Shown here: piece after piece, positions 36,380 through 48,490 of the stretch | Layout: every line of letters begins with the position of its first letter | Position numbering within the stretch: position 1 is the stretch's first letter | Assembly: GCA_047967505.1 (NCBI GenBank) | Contig: CM106538.1 | Length of the DNA stretch: 64,000 bases | Strand: one strand, 5' to 3' | Source of the DNA: Dipteris shenzhenensis | Taxonomy: Eukaryota > Polypodiophyta > Polypodiopsida > Gleicheniales | Translations under genes and position numbers: made by a program | The notes under the pieces: model-generated | Seen by the model: only the letters and a program-made list of their open reading frames with translations | The model's database searches: none | Told to the model about the DNA's origin: nothing

Positions 36380-37200
36380 AACTTCAAGTAATTAAAGCAA
36401 GTTGATGCAATTTCCCCTTGATTACCTCGGTCACCAGGAGTTGATGCTCGATCATGACATGGAGAATCAAGACTATAAATTCCAAAGGGACCACTGCTTC
36501 TAGGCCAAAAGCCATGCAAAAAGGATTAAGGTTTGTAGGTACCTTATAGGCAGTATAGTATGCCCATAATGCTACATGTATCTTGGTGTCCCAATCATGG
36601 CAATGAGTACTCATTGTCTTAGAGATGATGACTTTGAGAGTTTTGCTTGTTGACTTGGCTTGTTTGACCTGGCTTGTCCATTACTCTAAGAATAGTATAT
36701 TGTGGCTGCTTGGTGTAACATCGTGTATTACTTGGTAAGAATTTCAAAAACATCATTCATAAAATGTGCGCTTTGATCACCCACTATTGATCAGACATCC
36801 ATATCATCAAATAATATTCTCAACTAAAAATTTGACTGTACTACAGCTAGAGTTATCTCTAGGTGTTGTGGGTTCAACCCATTTTGTGGAATAATATGCG
36901 GTAGTTACAATATATTTGTTTTAAGTGTATTGTGTGATGGTCTAAAAAGGACCCATAAAATCCAAGCCCCATTGTTGAAATGCTTCCCATGGTTGGAGGG
37001 GCATATAATGTTGAGAAAGTAATCACCCTATCCACTAATAAACATCACAATGATCATTATGAGCATGGGCATCCTCAACACAAAATGCTCCACCACAATC
37101 ATACCTACAAACCTTATGAGTTGTGAGCCTGCCAGCACTGAAATGACCTTCTACTTGTCCGGCATGTGCCTTAGTCAATATGATGGCTCACTCATGTGGT
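36380..37200 (-). pseudogene. Ty3/gypsy integrase relic
   Basis: Read on the minus strand: EGHFSAGRLTTHKV, DAHAHNDHCDVY and HYMPLQP (the H2C2 zinc region), then FQQWGLDFMGPF-like text (integrase core start), and further down CHDWDTKIHVALWAYYTAYK with VPTNLNPFCMAFGLEAVVPL, the typical end of the integrase core in plant gypsy elements. Stops and frame shifts are frequent. No LTRs were found nearby. Confidence 0.8.
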
Positions 37201-40200
37201 AATACCCAATGCCATAAGAAACCATCATCAACTTAGCAATATTATTAACCACCAATCAAGGTGTATTTATCCAGAATCGAGACACTGCAGTCAAGGTGAA
37301 TGTGGGGACAGGAGCTATTAAACCAATTGTGCCTAGAGCATTAGATGACACATTTTCAACAACAATCTCAAGCAAATCAACTCCCTTGCAACAGCATGCC
37401 ATAGCAGGTGACTCACAAAGCAATGTCAATAACTGGATACAAACATTGGCAACCATCGACAACTGCCATTGATTAGACCCCATCTTCTCAAAGATAGATG
37501 CTAAGGCGCTACTGATAGATCCTCCACTCCCACATGAAGAACCAATCGATCTAGAGATGCCATTCTTTATGGCTGACCTCGAGTGGGATAATGAACCTGA
37601 AGAAGGCTTTCAAGGCCAAGTATCATCATTTATCCTTGGGCATTTTCACAAGGAAGATGCCTTGTGACAAATATTGAATGAATTCATCATATTTGATTTC
37701 ATAGAAATCTTATGCAAAAAAAAAGTGCATTGGGAAACTTAGCTATCATGCCTTCACTTTTACATGAAATAGGCAACCGAGGACATGCATTCCACGCTGG
37801 CATGAGATTTACCCAATTTATGAGGATAATCTTGAAGTTGAATCCCACTAATAAGCATCCATCTTACTAGGCACCCTTCAATGACCATTTTGTTGAGATC
37901 ATACACATTTATTGGTACTTGGTCACCTAGGAGAACTCATACTTGGTCACTTAATTGGATTCCACATCACAAACTAAAGGATTGAGGAGAAGACATGCAA
38001 TCCATAAGCTCCAAAGTAGCACAAGCACCACATGTCATTGTACTTTCGCCTCTCATCTTACAAAGCTGCTTTTGTGATCTCCCCATCTTGAGAGACCATT
38101 GATACCTTCACATACCCTTTGCCTGATGCTTCTATCTTTTCTCATCTTTCCTACCTCTTCCAAAATTTTCATTGGCTCAGTGTTGGTCGTAATGGGCTCA
38201 ACAGTGTCTCATCTGCTTCCAAGAAGCCTATGATGATGCCTGACACAAAGGGAACACAAACCACTATGGAAACATCATTGAGTCAAAGGGCATGACCCAT
38301 ATTTTATCATTTGCATCAATTAGAGCTTGTTGTGAAGAAGACCAAGGCAGTCCTAAAGTAAAGCAAGCTCTATGAGTTTACCAAGCTGCCATGGATCGAG
38401 ACATGGGACACCACAATTGCTACCAACATCTTATAAAGCTATTGCACCAATGACCATAGCACCTGCTTCGATGGACAATGTGTGGTCTTAACATGAGAAT
38501 TGATCAGAGTTGTCTTTCACCTACCATTGGTCCAAAAAGTCCCCCGCTTTCCAACAACGAAGAGTGATAATCTTTTTCAGTCAAGGAACTGCTCATCTTC
38601 AAAGGGCTATCTGATTAATAAAACAAAGGACATGAAACTCCATCCATTTTTAGATTCTTGTCCAAATACATAGGTCTTAATAAAATTTTAGGCAATGTTC
38701 ATGGAATTATGTATCTTTGTCTCTAGCAATAGCAAAAGGAAATTGTAGATTAGTTAGGAGTTTTTGTACCTGTTGAAATCTAGATACAGAAGATTGTCAA
38801 AGGGTGGGCACATTGTAAATTGGCTCCCCATCTCTATATGCTGCAATATCATCTTGCATCAAGCCAAGTTCCCTAGTCTCATCTTTACTAGCCCAGCCTA
38901 TGTCTATTGTGATCATCTTGCCAATAGTCACAGCAACCACAAAGCATCCCCCCAAGTTTTTCCCTCTGCGTTTGGCAGTAACCAATCCCATCCCCGTCTC
39001 TACTCCATTGCCTCCACTTCCTCCCTCACTGGACATTTTCAATGTTGAAACCCTTGTATATAGAGATCCTAGAGTGTCATTGCCCAATCTAGCACATCAG
39101 TCTACTCTTGCCAAAGACTCAAAAAGAAGAAGGGGAGCCAAAAGTGACATCTCCATGTCTAGAAACAAAAATTGCTACCATCACGGGGTATGTAAGACAT
39201 GAAGGCGGCATTGTCATAGAGCTGACGCCAACAAAAGGCAAAGGCAATGCCATGGCTAAGAAAGTAGGTGTTTAGGCAACACTAAACCAGCAGCTCATGG
39301 GTGGTGGATCTTTGTAGGCTGAGCATTAGCCATAGCAATCCCTGCCACTGGGCACTTCCAAGCATGTGGGAGTCCTAGAGGAAGTCTTTTTTGAAGAAGT
39401 TGATCTTTCTACATTTGAAATACAAGAAACTCGACATATGGAGATAACCCAGCCCGTTTCGGTACCACATGGTGTATAATAAATATGAGTGGGGGGGGGG
39501 GAGGGGGGATATTTTCATTATGCACGCAAGGAGAGAATGCTATGAGAACTCTTCATGGTATCATGAAGCATTGGGTCCTCCTTAGATGCTTGGAAGTGCT
39601 TGCAAAAAATAAAGGACTCAAGAGATGATAGCTCGGGTGAATCTCACCCTACTCAAGCCTGAGTTTGATGCTCTCAAGATTGCCTTCACGTCTCTCACAA
39701 AGACAAATCACAGTAGCTCTAGACTGACAATGCAATCTTGTCTCTTCAAGTGGAGGAGCACCATACCTCTCTCTATATACCATGGAGATTGAGGTGGTAG
39801 AAGCAAAAAAATGAGGGCCAATTTCAAAACAAGCGACAACATCAGAACAACCTTTAGCTGCAAACCCTTTAGAAGAATTGACTCAGCTTCAAGCTAAGAA
39901 TTCCAGGTTGAAGGTCAAGAACGAGGTGCTTGAGGATTGGTCGTGCACACTTTAACAGATCAAGCGACTCATATAGATGTGCCTAACACTAGACAAGCAT
40001 CTCAATAAGAGGCCATGTTAACGGGGCCCTAACGATGAAGACGACCCTTTTGAACAAGGGGGTCACTAATCTGCGATGCTAATTCCATATCTGTGCATGC
40101 CCTAACTATCTCAACAAAAACCATAGGCTCCAAGACAATTGCCATCCAAGTATTAAAGTAAGTAGGCACCCAAGCCACATCTAGTTTGATGCCACGTTTG

Positions 40201-42619
40201 GATGATAGGTCCACCACTCATGCCTAGCTAATGTTGGAGACTAAACAATTGCCCACTAGGGGTGTGCCTGACCCTATGAATTTTCTAATGGTTACATCTT
40301 CTTGGGGTTTACCGAGGCCACATCTCCCCCTTTGTCGAGCTAGTACCTATAGCTGCTGCTGAAGTTTTGACCACAATAATGTTCATGCCAGCCAATATCT
40401 TACGAGCCATTTTAGACTTGGAGGACTTTAGAGTGACTTATCACACTATGGAGATGGCCGTGGTAGGTAATCCAAATGTCACATTTGCTTTATGATCTAG
40501 AAGTTATCAGCCCCCAACACGTGTCATACCTCTCGATTGTCTTCTTGCAAAGGTTTCCTTTTATGATCATGCTATGCATGAATTCTACTTGGCAGTCAAG
40601 GCCAACATGAAGTGACAACGAGCCACTTACAAAGCAGAGAGCAACATGCATTGATGATTTAGGTCCGCATTGCAATGGGATAAGAAAATTCAAGAATTAG
40701 TAATAACACATGAACATTGGGGAATACGAATGAAATTTCAACAATTGAAAGATCGTTTATTGGCCATATGGAGGTGAAGTGCACAATAATAGTTAGAAAC
40801 ACCTATTAGCATGCATCATGTCATGTTCACCTTAGTGCAACCTCTAGGGAAAATGATATGGAGTGTTGTCTACTTACCAATGCATCCTATAGTTTGCATC
40901 CACACAATTTAAGTATACATTCATGTAGGATGATGGAGTTCTTGGCAAACATGGAGGACCTTTTGCACTCGTGAAGAGAACCTCGTACAATTATAAAAAT
41001 AATTTCTTTATTTTTTAGAAAAAGGAATTGTCATGTAATAGAATAAAACAAAAATGCAAACTTAGAAAGCCACAAAGTGCTACTTAGAAAAGAACAAACC
41101 ACTTTGATATTTTCAAATAGCATTGCATGGATTCTAAGATTGCATTTTGGTTTTCTTCCCTTGACTTACATTCTTACAGTGACATAGTACATTGACATTG
41201 TTATGTATGTTGTATAGTGGTTAAAGGAAGCATTATGCACCTTTTAGTAAGAAGCCTCTTTAGCATCAACAAAATGGTGATTCTTACCTTAAAATATGGG
41301 TCTTCGATATCCTTGACATTATTATAGTCTGCTATTGATGTGGTGCTTGCATGTCTATGAAAGTGCTAGTTTTGGCATGTGATAAAATCGTCCCAATAGC
41401 ACATTTCCATGCTAGTCTTGCAAGGAGTTTGCAAGGTAAGGGATCATCAATCTAGATGTGAAAATGATTAAACATAATCTTAACAAATAGTGAAGACTTT
41501 AGAGATTTTTCCTTCAACACAAAGCACCTCGTTGAATTGGAGTTCATCAATACATACTATCCTGCAACATTGTCATATTTATAGAGACAAGAATTGTCCT
41601 TGGCTAACTCATAGAAATGTCGCATCTGGAATGTTCAATTGACATTCTATCAAATATTTGGTATCACATGTTCTTGTTGTCCATCTATTATAGAATAATT
41701 CACACAATTGAGTCTAGATCCTAGCTCTTGCAAGTATATGTTATCTTTGTTTTTCTCAATTGCTTACAATTGGCAAAGAAATCTACAAAGCATGCAAGTG
41801 TAACTAAAAGGGAAACCAATGAAAAGACCGGTCCATGTCCACTTCAAGATGAAGGTTGATTGTGTGGGAATGATACTTCATCCAATTTGAACGTAAGTTT
41901 GGGATGCCTTTTCTCGCTCTTACCAAGTCCTCTTTAGTCTAAATTCTCTCCGTCATTGGTAGATTTTAAAGCTATGCGTGGATCGACATTCTTAGAACTC
42001 AAGCGTTGGTGGAGCCTCTCATGCGAACTTCGAGTTCTTGAGACATGCCAAACACTAGGTCGCCTCATCCAAGCTAGGGATGGTTGCATCTTTGGACTGT
42101 GCATTAATGTGATCTTGTGCCCCCTAACAAACTTCTTCTATTTATTGATATGCTTGATGATAATCACATAATGTTTAAGAACATGGTGGTTTGTTGAGCA
42201 ACGTAGTATGGTGAAGAGAGCTCTAGTAGAAAGAGAGACACGAATCATAGCACTCGAAATAGAGAGACATTACATGTTATCAAATGAAGGACCTCCTAGG
42301 AAATACCAAAACAATAAAGCACTACAACAATTTGTGGATCATTATGGTGTGTATTACCAGCTAAGCTTTTGGAAGCAATGCTATTGTCGAGGAGACTTCG
42401 ACAGCCATGCAACTTGCTTAGGTCTCGGGGTGCAGATTTGGGCTTGGGGTGCTTTGTACCTCTGGCCTAAGCTGTTATAAAAAGGGTATGGGTGGGTGTG
42501 TGCTTGTTGGTTTACCTATCGTCGTGGGAATACTTAAGGGCACTGTTCATGAGAAGCATTTTTCATAACAATACAAGAACCTTCTATAAACTAAAATTTT
42601 AAATTTTGACACAATCCTA
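37201..42619. other. long anonymous stretch with decayed coding-like patches
   Basis: No intact gene. Minus-strand text just beyond 37200 may be more of the gypsy relic. Between ~39780 and ~40700 the plus strand gives broken frames with a coiled-coil-like piece (EELTQLQAKNSRLKVKNEV) and SYQPPTRVIPLDCLLAKVSF, suggestive of a dead transposon protein. A G run lies at ~39492-39507. Orphan frames at 38764-39048 and 42208-42480 show no known domain. Confidence 0.3.
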
Positions 42620-42800
42620 CAATCCTACATACATATAAATATATAAATATATTGATTTAAATAAATAATATAATAAATAAATGAATAAATATATACGTAT
42701 ATATAAATAAACAAATTTATGTATGTATGCATACGTATACATATGTGCATATACATATAGACATATTTATACGTATATGTACACATATATATAATTTTAA
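42620..42800. repeat. AT-rich tract with ATACGTAT palindromes
   Basis: Repeated ATAAATAAAT-like words followed by TATACGTATA, ATACGTATACATATG and similar self-complementary words, about 0.9 kb upstream of the F2KP start codon. Confidence 0.75.
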
Positions 42801-43708
42801 ATTTAATTCCTTGCAGGCAAAAAATTGCACACCAAACCTTATCCTTGGAGAAAAGATGAATTTTGAAAATGTGCCACCTCAGAATGCTAAATGGAGCACG
42901 GGGCCCCACACGAAGCTCATTTGGACGATGGATTTGGAGACCGTGGAATCCCCTCGACGGTCTACGCCCATCTTCACTAAGATTGCACTTCTTCAAGAAA
43001 GAAGTAACTCTCAAAAGCCTCTCGTGGTTCATGCAAAAAGGCTTGGGTGGGCAGTGGGCAGAAAGAACGAGGCCGCTTTAGCGAACAATCAAAGTAGCTA
43101 GATGATACGCCCTCATCCCCAACCACAATCTTTGCAGGCGCCAGCAGCCTATTTTCCTTCTTTCTGTCAAAGTTCAAACAACCGAATTTTGTAAATAGCT
43201 CCGGGGGCCCCCTCTTCTTCCTGCTCCTCACGCTCTCAGAAGCTTATCCTTGCACACAAGCACGTTGGTAATATTACGTAAATCCCATCATTGGCTCGCG
43301 CTTTTTCCTCCTTCCTCAGTCCCCCGATAATGCACTCGTTAAAAATGTACTCGTTGCGAGTGCTTTATCTTCCCTTCTCTCTCCCGTGATTCTGGACCAC
43401 CCCCCTTCTATACCACAACTGTGTACGTACGACAAAGGAGTGCTACAGAGGCTCCTCGTGTTTCAAAGTTCGGACCATATTGCGTACGCCTGCAACTAAG
43501 GTCGGCTCTTCAAACACGATTACATCGCACCGCTATTAGTCTTGGAAAAAGGTGTGGAAAGATGGACCTTTTATGACGTAATTCTCCAATATTAGCGGAA
43601 GTTCATAGTTGACCCCTTAAGTAGCTTTTCATCTGTCAGTTCTGGTTGGGAGTTTATTTTACACACTACGTTGTCTGCGGAGGACACCGCTGATGTCAGG
43701 AAAGCGCA
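42801..43708 (+). promoter_or_regulatory. F2KP upstream region (5' UTR and promoter inferred)
   Basis: Unlike the surrounding AT-rich DNA this stretch is GC- and CpG-richer, as expected for a genic 5' region. An ATTGG (inverted CCAAT) occurs near 43286. No clear TATA box or transcription start can be assigned. Whether an additional 5' non-coding exon lies here cannot be told from sequence alone. Confidence 0.45.
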
Positions 43709-43903
43709 ATGGGGGTTGGGGGTTCAAGAGAGGTTAATCACTCCTCTCAGAATGGCAGCGAAGAGGAAGGCAATGAGAGCGTTGGAAGTCAGTTATACGT
43801 TTCGCTCAAGATGGAAGTTGATAGTTGCAAGCTACTGGGAAATTTGGTTCCTCATGTTTATGGTTCGGGTCACCTGGTTGGCTCTTGGGATCCATCTAAA
43901 GCT
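43709..43903 (+). CDS. F2KP: F2KP exon 1 (residues 1-65)
   Basis: Starts MGVGGSREVNHSS, passes a short acidic, low-complexity linker, and enters the CBM20 fold at QLYVSLKMEV. It ends SWDPSKA. The Trp of SWDP is the conserved CBM20 Trp. The donor GTAAGT begins at 43904. Confidence 0.88.
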
Positions 43904-45099
43904 GTAAGTTTTAACGTCTACATCGCGGGGTGTGTGTGTGTTTCTTTGTGAGAGAGAGAGAGAGAGGATTGTACATCACTGTTTATGCTTTGCATATGCT
44001 TGTCAGAATAAACTTCCAGTTTTCTCCGGTTCCTTCCAACTGTGTGCAGTTTTCTTGCTCTGAAGTTTGCCATTCTGTACGTTACTTTTGTGTCTCTAAT
44101 GTAATGAACATCGCAGTTAACTCTCCCTGTATTCTGCAGCTTTACCCAGTGCAAGGGAAGCCTTTTATGTTTAAAGAGTTGAGTTGGCTCTCTTTGTGTG
44201 CTTTTTTGATGAACGAAGTGCCTGTAGAATCATTCTTGATATCTATGGACCAGTCCTCTCTCAAAGCTCATGCGTACTAATTATCCCAACATTTGACAAG
44301 GCAGAAGTAGTAGGTGCAAAAAGCGAAGTTTCTTACACTTCTGATGTTTGTGTCACACATTATTGCATGGTAGCCACGCTATGGCATATTAAGTGAAAAA
44401 ATCTCAAGGTTGGACAATTCTATATTGCTATTCTGTTCTCTTTCTGACCTCTGACTTCCGATAGGAACTTTTGCCATGGAATGATGCTGCATTTGCATTG
44501 TGTTCATGGTCAGTATAGGACACTACCTAGAATTTTGGCAGGAAAGTTTTACTTCATCTTCTTCTCTAGTACACATTAGATATTTCATTCTGCAGTTTGA
44601 AGGTCTTACTTACAGAATTGAGCACACAGCTTGCTATGGAGCGTGAAACAGTTTCTACGTGGGAAATCAGTTTTGTTGCTCCTTCTGATCATGGTAAAGC
44701 TTCAAGCCTCTTATTCCATCGTTTTGGGTGCATTGGTTCCCATGCGTTGCATAAGTAGCTAAACATGAAGCCTTTTTTGCAGAAATTTTGGATTTCAAGT
44801 TTATTCTCAAGCCAAGGCATAGTGTGTCGCCTTGCGTGACAGAAGAAGGCTCAAAAAGATTGCTTAGTGGAGGCAGTATAATGGACAGGGATGCTGGGTC
44901 AACTGCTCTGTTTAGGCTGCCAGAAAATGGCTCGGATGTTGTAGAGTTTCCTGTCCACGTGAAAGCAGATAGAGTTTCGCCTTTCGCCCTTGCAGGTAGC
45001 TGGAGAGCTTACAAGGAGAACTTGCAATCTCATGGGTCTATGGTGCGAGGAATCCCAGATGTCAGCATTGATTCTATGCCTCCCCCATCTCCATTGGAG
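43709..45099 (+). CDS. F2KP: F2KP, 6-phosphofructo-2-kinase/fructose-2,6-bisphosphatase, N-terminal exons only
   Basis: The joined exons 43709-43903, 44630-44693 and 44783-45099 encode 192 residues that follow the plant F2KP N-terminus closely. QLYVSLKMEVD, PHVYGSGHLVGSWDPSKA, FVAPSDHEILDFKFILKP, RLLSGGS, ADRVSPFALAGSWRAYKENL and GIPDVSI are characteristic. F2KP is a bifunctional cytosolic enzyme that makes and removes fructose-2,6-bisphosphate, a regulator of sucrose synthesis and carbon partitioning. The plant enzyme carries this N-terminal CBM20 domain. The start is chosen because MGVGGS matches the family start and fits an N-myristoylation motif. Introns are GT-AG in phases 0 and 1, and the third donor is phase 0. 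The kinase and phosphatase exons are not seen downstream to the window end, so the gene is partial here or truncated. Confidence 0.88.
44630..44693 (+). CDS. F2KP: F2KP exon 2 (residues 66-87, last codon split)
   Basis: Encodes LAMERETVSTWEISFVAPSD plus H and one base of the next codon. Acceptor is CACACAG at 44629, donor GTAAAG at 44694. Chosen over the nearby TGCAG and TTACAG acceptors because only this one gives the family sequence L-x-M-x-R-E in frame. Confidence 0.82.
44783..45099 (+). CDS. F2KP: F2KP exon 3 (residues 87-192)
   Basis: Acceptor TTTTTGCAG at 44782. The first two bases complete a Glu codon, giving EILDFKFILKPRHS. It continues through the rest of CBM20 and the conserved DRVSPFALAGSWRAYKENL and VRGIPDVSIDS, and ends SPLE before the donor GTATGG at 45100. 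Confidence 0.88.
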
Positions 45100-47640
45100 G
45101 TATGGAATGTTCATCCCCTTTTGCAACTACCCTCCCCAGCGGCACTTTTCGTTCTTACTTTATGCCCTTTGCTGTGCATACATGCTCCCTTTTTGCAACC
45201 TCTGTTTCCGTCTTATATCTTATTATATCTTTTTTGTAAAATCTCTTCTCATTGAGCTTTTCACAGCTTTCTGTTATTTAAGTCACATGTAGCTTTACTT
45301 AGCGTTAAAGATTACGATGTTTATGAGATGGTACATGTTTGTTTGTTTCAATAGTTTTTGTTTCATGAAGTAGTGACATGACAGGGAGCTGGTATTATAT
45401 GTTTGGATTTGTCTTGTTGTGGGGGGATATTTAGTATTCGTTCAGTTTTTAAAACTTTCTGGTCGATCGAAATCAATTGCAAAACATAGTATGTTCAGAT
45501 GTAAAACATCAGTCATGAGGTAAAGTTAAACACGAGGGACCCTGTTTGAGTTACTCATTTTCAGGCAAATCAACACTTTCACTAGCACCCCGGCAAACAT
45601 GTGTAAGAAATCTAAAGAATGATCTTTGAGTCTCAAATCTCCTCTTGTTAAAGCAAAGTTATGTTTTATCATAGTTATGTTGGAATATGAGCGTCATGCG
45701 TGAGCCCCCAAATGAGGACCAAGTGACAGGACACCTGGAAGGTATGGGGGATTGATAGGACTCTGACCACCCCGCCCCTTCAATTGCTGTTACAACCTTA
45801 TTAACCAATATTCCAAAACAAACATTCTTATGCATTTTACCTTCGTTATAGCTTCGATGAGTTCTCATGAGTTTACCAGGCTCTTGAACTGCACTTGAGT
45901 TCCCATCCCTACTCCAGGCTTTTGAACGTTCCTGCCAAAACAACCTTGTACTATGGAAAGACCTACAGGTTCAGTTATGTTTGGTAGTTACAGGGGTCGT
46001 CGAGCCTACAAGGGTGTAAGCCCTCAACAACAGGTTGGAGGGCAGAAGAGAGGCTGCAAACTCAGTTGGCCAGATCAAGAAGGGGAGAAGGCAGTCGGTG
46101 CTTTTGTCAAAAATGAAATTGAGCGTGCTGTAACGGTACATAAGATAATGAAAAGAGTGAACCTCTCTTGCATGAAGATGGTTGAGATTGTCTAGCATTG
46201 GAGTGATTAAGGATGTCCTCATCATGGTGAATTGTATTACCACTTCTATGCAAGTTTTTTCTGTCTCTATCCTTTTCCCATCATGCACCAACCATGCTCA
46301 TAAGGGACAGGTGTGGGCAGAATTATAAGGTCCTGGTTCAAAACGAACTTCAACTCCTTTATGTGCAGGATAAAATTAGGAAAATGTGGAACTCTGACTG
46401 GGCTCGAACAAGCTCTCCTAGTGAGCTCGAACAAGCTCTCCTAGTCTCGCCTCTGCACTTGAAGTAAGTCAATCTCTATGTCCCTGTTCCTCGAATAGGA
46501 AGGTCACCATGCGTTGCTGATCGAATGAGCCAGGACAATCGAGAGTGGTCCAAATCCACTGCCGAATAGGTAAAAATAAGAAGTATTTCCAACAGACTCT
46601 ATGAGCGAGATGGGTTAAATAACCGCCTATGGTCATAGCTACATCTCAATCTAAAATGACTCATACTTCAGAAAAAGCACAAATGCACACACTGAATGCA
46701 AAAAATAGAAAACATAGGATATGTTAGCAACCCTGGCATCTACCATCAGGGTAGAAAGCAGGCTGGGGCACGCTTTGGAGTAGGTCCTCTACAGAGGGTG
46801 CAGCATACAAGGCTCATGGTGGTGCCTTACCTCAACATAATCTGCTGCGGGTGTTGGTACACCTTTGGAGGTCCTTTTTGTACGATTTCTATATCTATTC
46901 ATGAGATCTATTGGGCTGTATATCTGAGTGTTCTCTCTGCCAGTCCGCAAGTGTTTTCTATCTTGTGTGTGCACATGCCTTGAAGTAAGATACAGTGGGT
47001 GTTGTAATGTGGCATATCTTCCGTACTAGATGTCTTTTATTCCCAGTTGTTGATTGCATGGACATTAATCTATCTACACGTTGTATTAGCTATGCACGCT
47101 ATAGGTAAGTGAAGGTTTGTTTTCCACTATGGTGTATTAGAGCCAGGGAGGTGAACATCCTTGGTGGCAAAGTCCGGTAGGTTACTCCAAAGATTTGCTT
47201 CGAAGATGATAGAAGGTGGAGACCTTTGCTGTAGGAAAGAAAGGTCACTTCAATTTACAAGATGTGCATAGATCACAAGAGGTTTTGCAGTGAGTGCAAA
47301 GGATTTTAGGTTGATGGAATCTTGGAATGTGGAGCAGTGAAACATGGTAGTGTATGCCCAAAAATGCTTAAAGAGGCTGTTATGATGGGTACTTCGGGGA
47401 GGCACATGACTTGCTCCAAAGGCAAGAAAAGCAATAGACCAGGGAATGTTATGTCTCTGTTCCAATGCATGCTGTGGTTGCAATGTTTGTCTAGGTGGAG
47501 GGTGAAAGTCTTCTAGACATACGGAGGGGGAAGTCTCAAGGTAGAGGCTTTCGGAGCCATCCGCATGTCTTCTGAAGATAGTGGTGTCTTGGACTTGTGG
47601 AGATTCAGATATTGACTAATGAAAGGGCGAAAACAGCTTG
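45100..47640 (+). other. start of F2KP intron 3 (inferred), no recognised exon
   Basis: No sequence resembling the next F2KP exon (expected to continue with a LELDLxHYxV-type segment) was found on the plus strand. Short ORFs such as 45953-46195 show no family match. Confidence 0.45.
46402..46445. repeat. tandem duplication, period 23 bp
   Basis: GCTCGAACAAGCTCTCCTAG occurs at 46402 and again at 46425. Confidence 0.9.
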
Positions 47641-47680
47641 GGAAGCAGAAAGTTTTTGCCTCAAAGACAAAATTTAAGCC

Positions 47681-47905
47681 ATGTCTACTGAAATACAGCA
47701 GCTCAAGGACACTAAAGGGACACCGGAAGGGGGATGCAAGATCATTGATGAACTGAAATCTGAGAATGAGAAGCTCAAAACAGAAATGGCAGACTTGCAA
47801 GCAACCATGCAAGGAAAACATGCTGAGTTCATGCAGCGAATCATGAAAGGTAAAGCAGATATTGCTGCATGGAAGGAAGTGGTAAAAAAAGGCACAGGTG
47901 TGTAA
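47681..47905 (+). CDS. short coiled-coil ORF, function unknown
   Basis: 74 codons: MSTEIQQLKDTKGTP, then IDELKSENEKLKTEMADLQA and a basic end. Leu/Ile/Met at heptad spacing and high Lys/Glu content predict a coiled coil. Upstream of the Met, after an in-frame stop, related text (NERAKTAWEAESFCLKD) continues in the same frame, so this is more likely the tail of a decayed longer protein, probably transposon-derived, than a small gene. It lies within the inferred F2KP intron 3. Confidence 0.35.
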   Translation: MSTEIQQLKDTKGTPEGGCKIIDELKSENEKLKTEMADLQATMQGKHAEFMQRIMKGKADIAAWKEVVKKGTGV

Positions 47906-47999
47906 GCGAGGGAGGAGGCACAATAAAGTCGTGTAAAAGGCCCCCTCCCATCGGATAGTCCACTGTGCTTGTCCCTTCCGCCATGTGGGAAACAAGTGA

Positions 48000-48420
48000 G
48001 CCCGCCCATCTACGAAGACCATTAAATCTAATCAAGTCATGGACAGCCCCCAAGTCAAGTCGCCCATACCCTGTCACATGTGGTGCATCTACTGAGCTCC
48101 CCACTATTTCAAGCTCTTGCTGGATCTAGCTATGGTACTATGAGGGAGTCAGATTTAAAATCTAGCAGGCCCACCTATCCATCTCCTACGGGCGCATTGA
48201 CGTCACCAAGGAGGAGGATGTCTTCCTGCCTGGAGAACTCCGTGATGTCATTATATATCGTCTCATATGGGTTGTGTCCCTCTATAGCGGCCTCATGCAT
48301 GTAAGATGATGTATTTGGGGGAAAGTAGCATACCGCCATGAAGATTGGTTGTGCATCCAATCGCTAGACCCGTATCCACATATGTGGTGCATGCTCCTTT
48401 CTACGTATCACTGATATGAG
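48000..48420 (-). pseudogene. retroposon endonuclease (EEP) fragment
   Basis: On the minus strand PIFMAVCYFPPNTSSYM, then PYETIYNDITEFSRQEDILL and LLGDVNAPVGDG match the middle of LINE/RTE-type endonucleases, with GDVNA as the conserved GDFNA box. Downstream text (FPTWRKGQAQWTI / SHMAEGTSTVDYPM in alternating frames) resembles the following F-x-x-x-G-x-STVDYxM segment. It is different from the LINE at 59.7 kb, broken, and immediately left of the gypsy insertion. Confidence 0.65.
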
Positions 48421-48490
48421 TGGTCTCAAATGATCTAAAGAGGACTGTTGCTCCTCTCGAACCCTGTATCCCGATGTCTCTCCTCATCTC

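Noticed and set aside
43267-43275. TAATATTAC nonamer, the geminivirus replication-origin core
   Set aside because: A chance 9-mer: no stem arms, iterons or Rep coding sequence nearby, and it lies in the F2KP upstream region.
45953-46195. 80-codon frame beginning MERPTGSVMFGSYRGRRAYKG, considered as a further F2KP exon or an AP2-type domain
   Set aside because: It matches neither the expected F2KP continuation nor the AP2 consensus, and has no convincing splice context.
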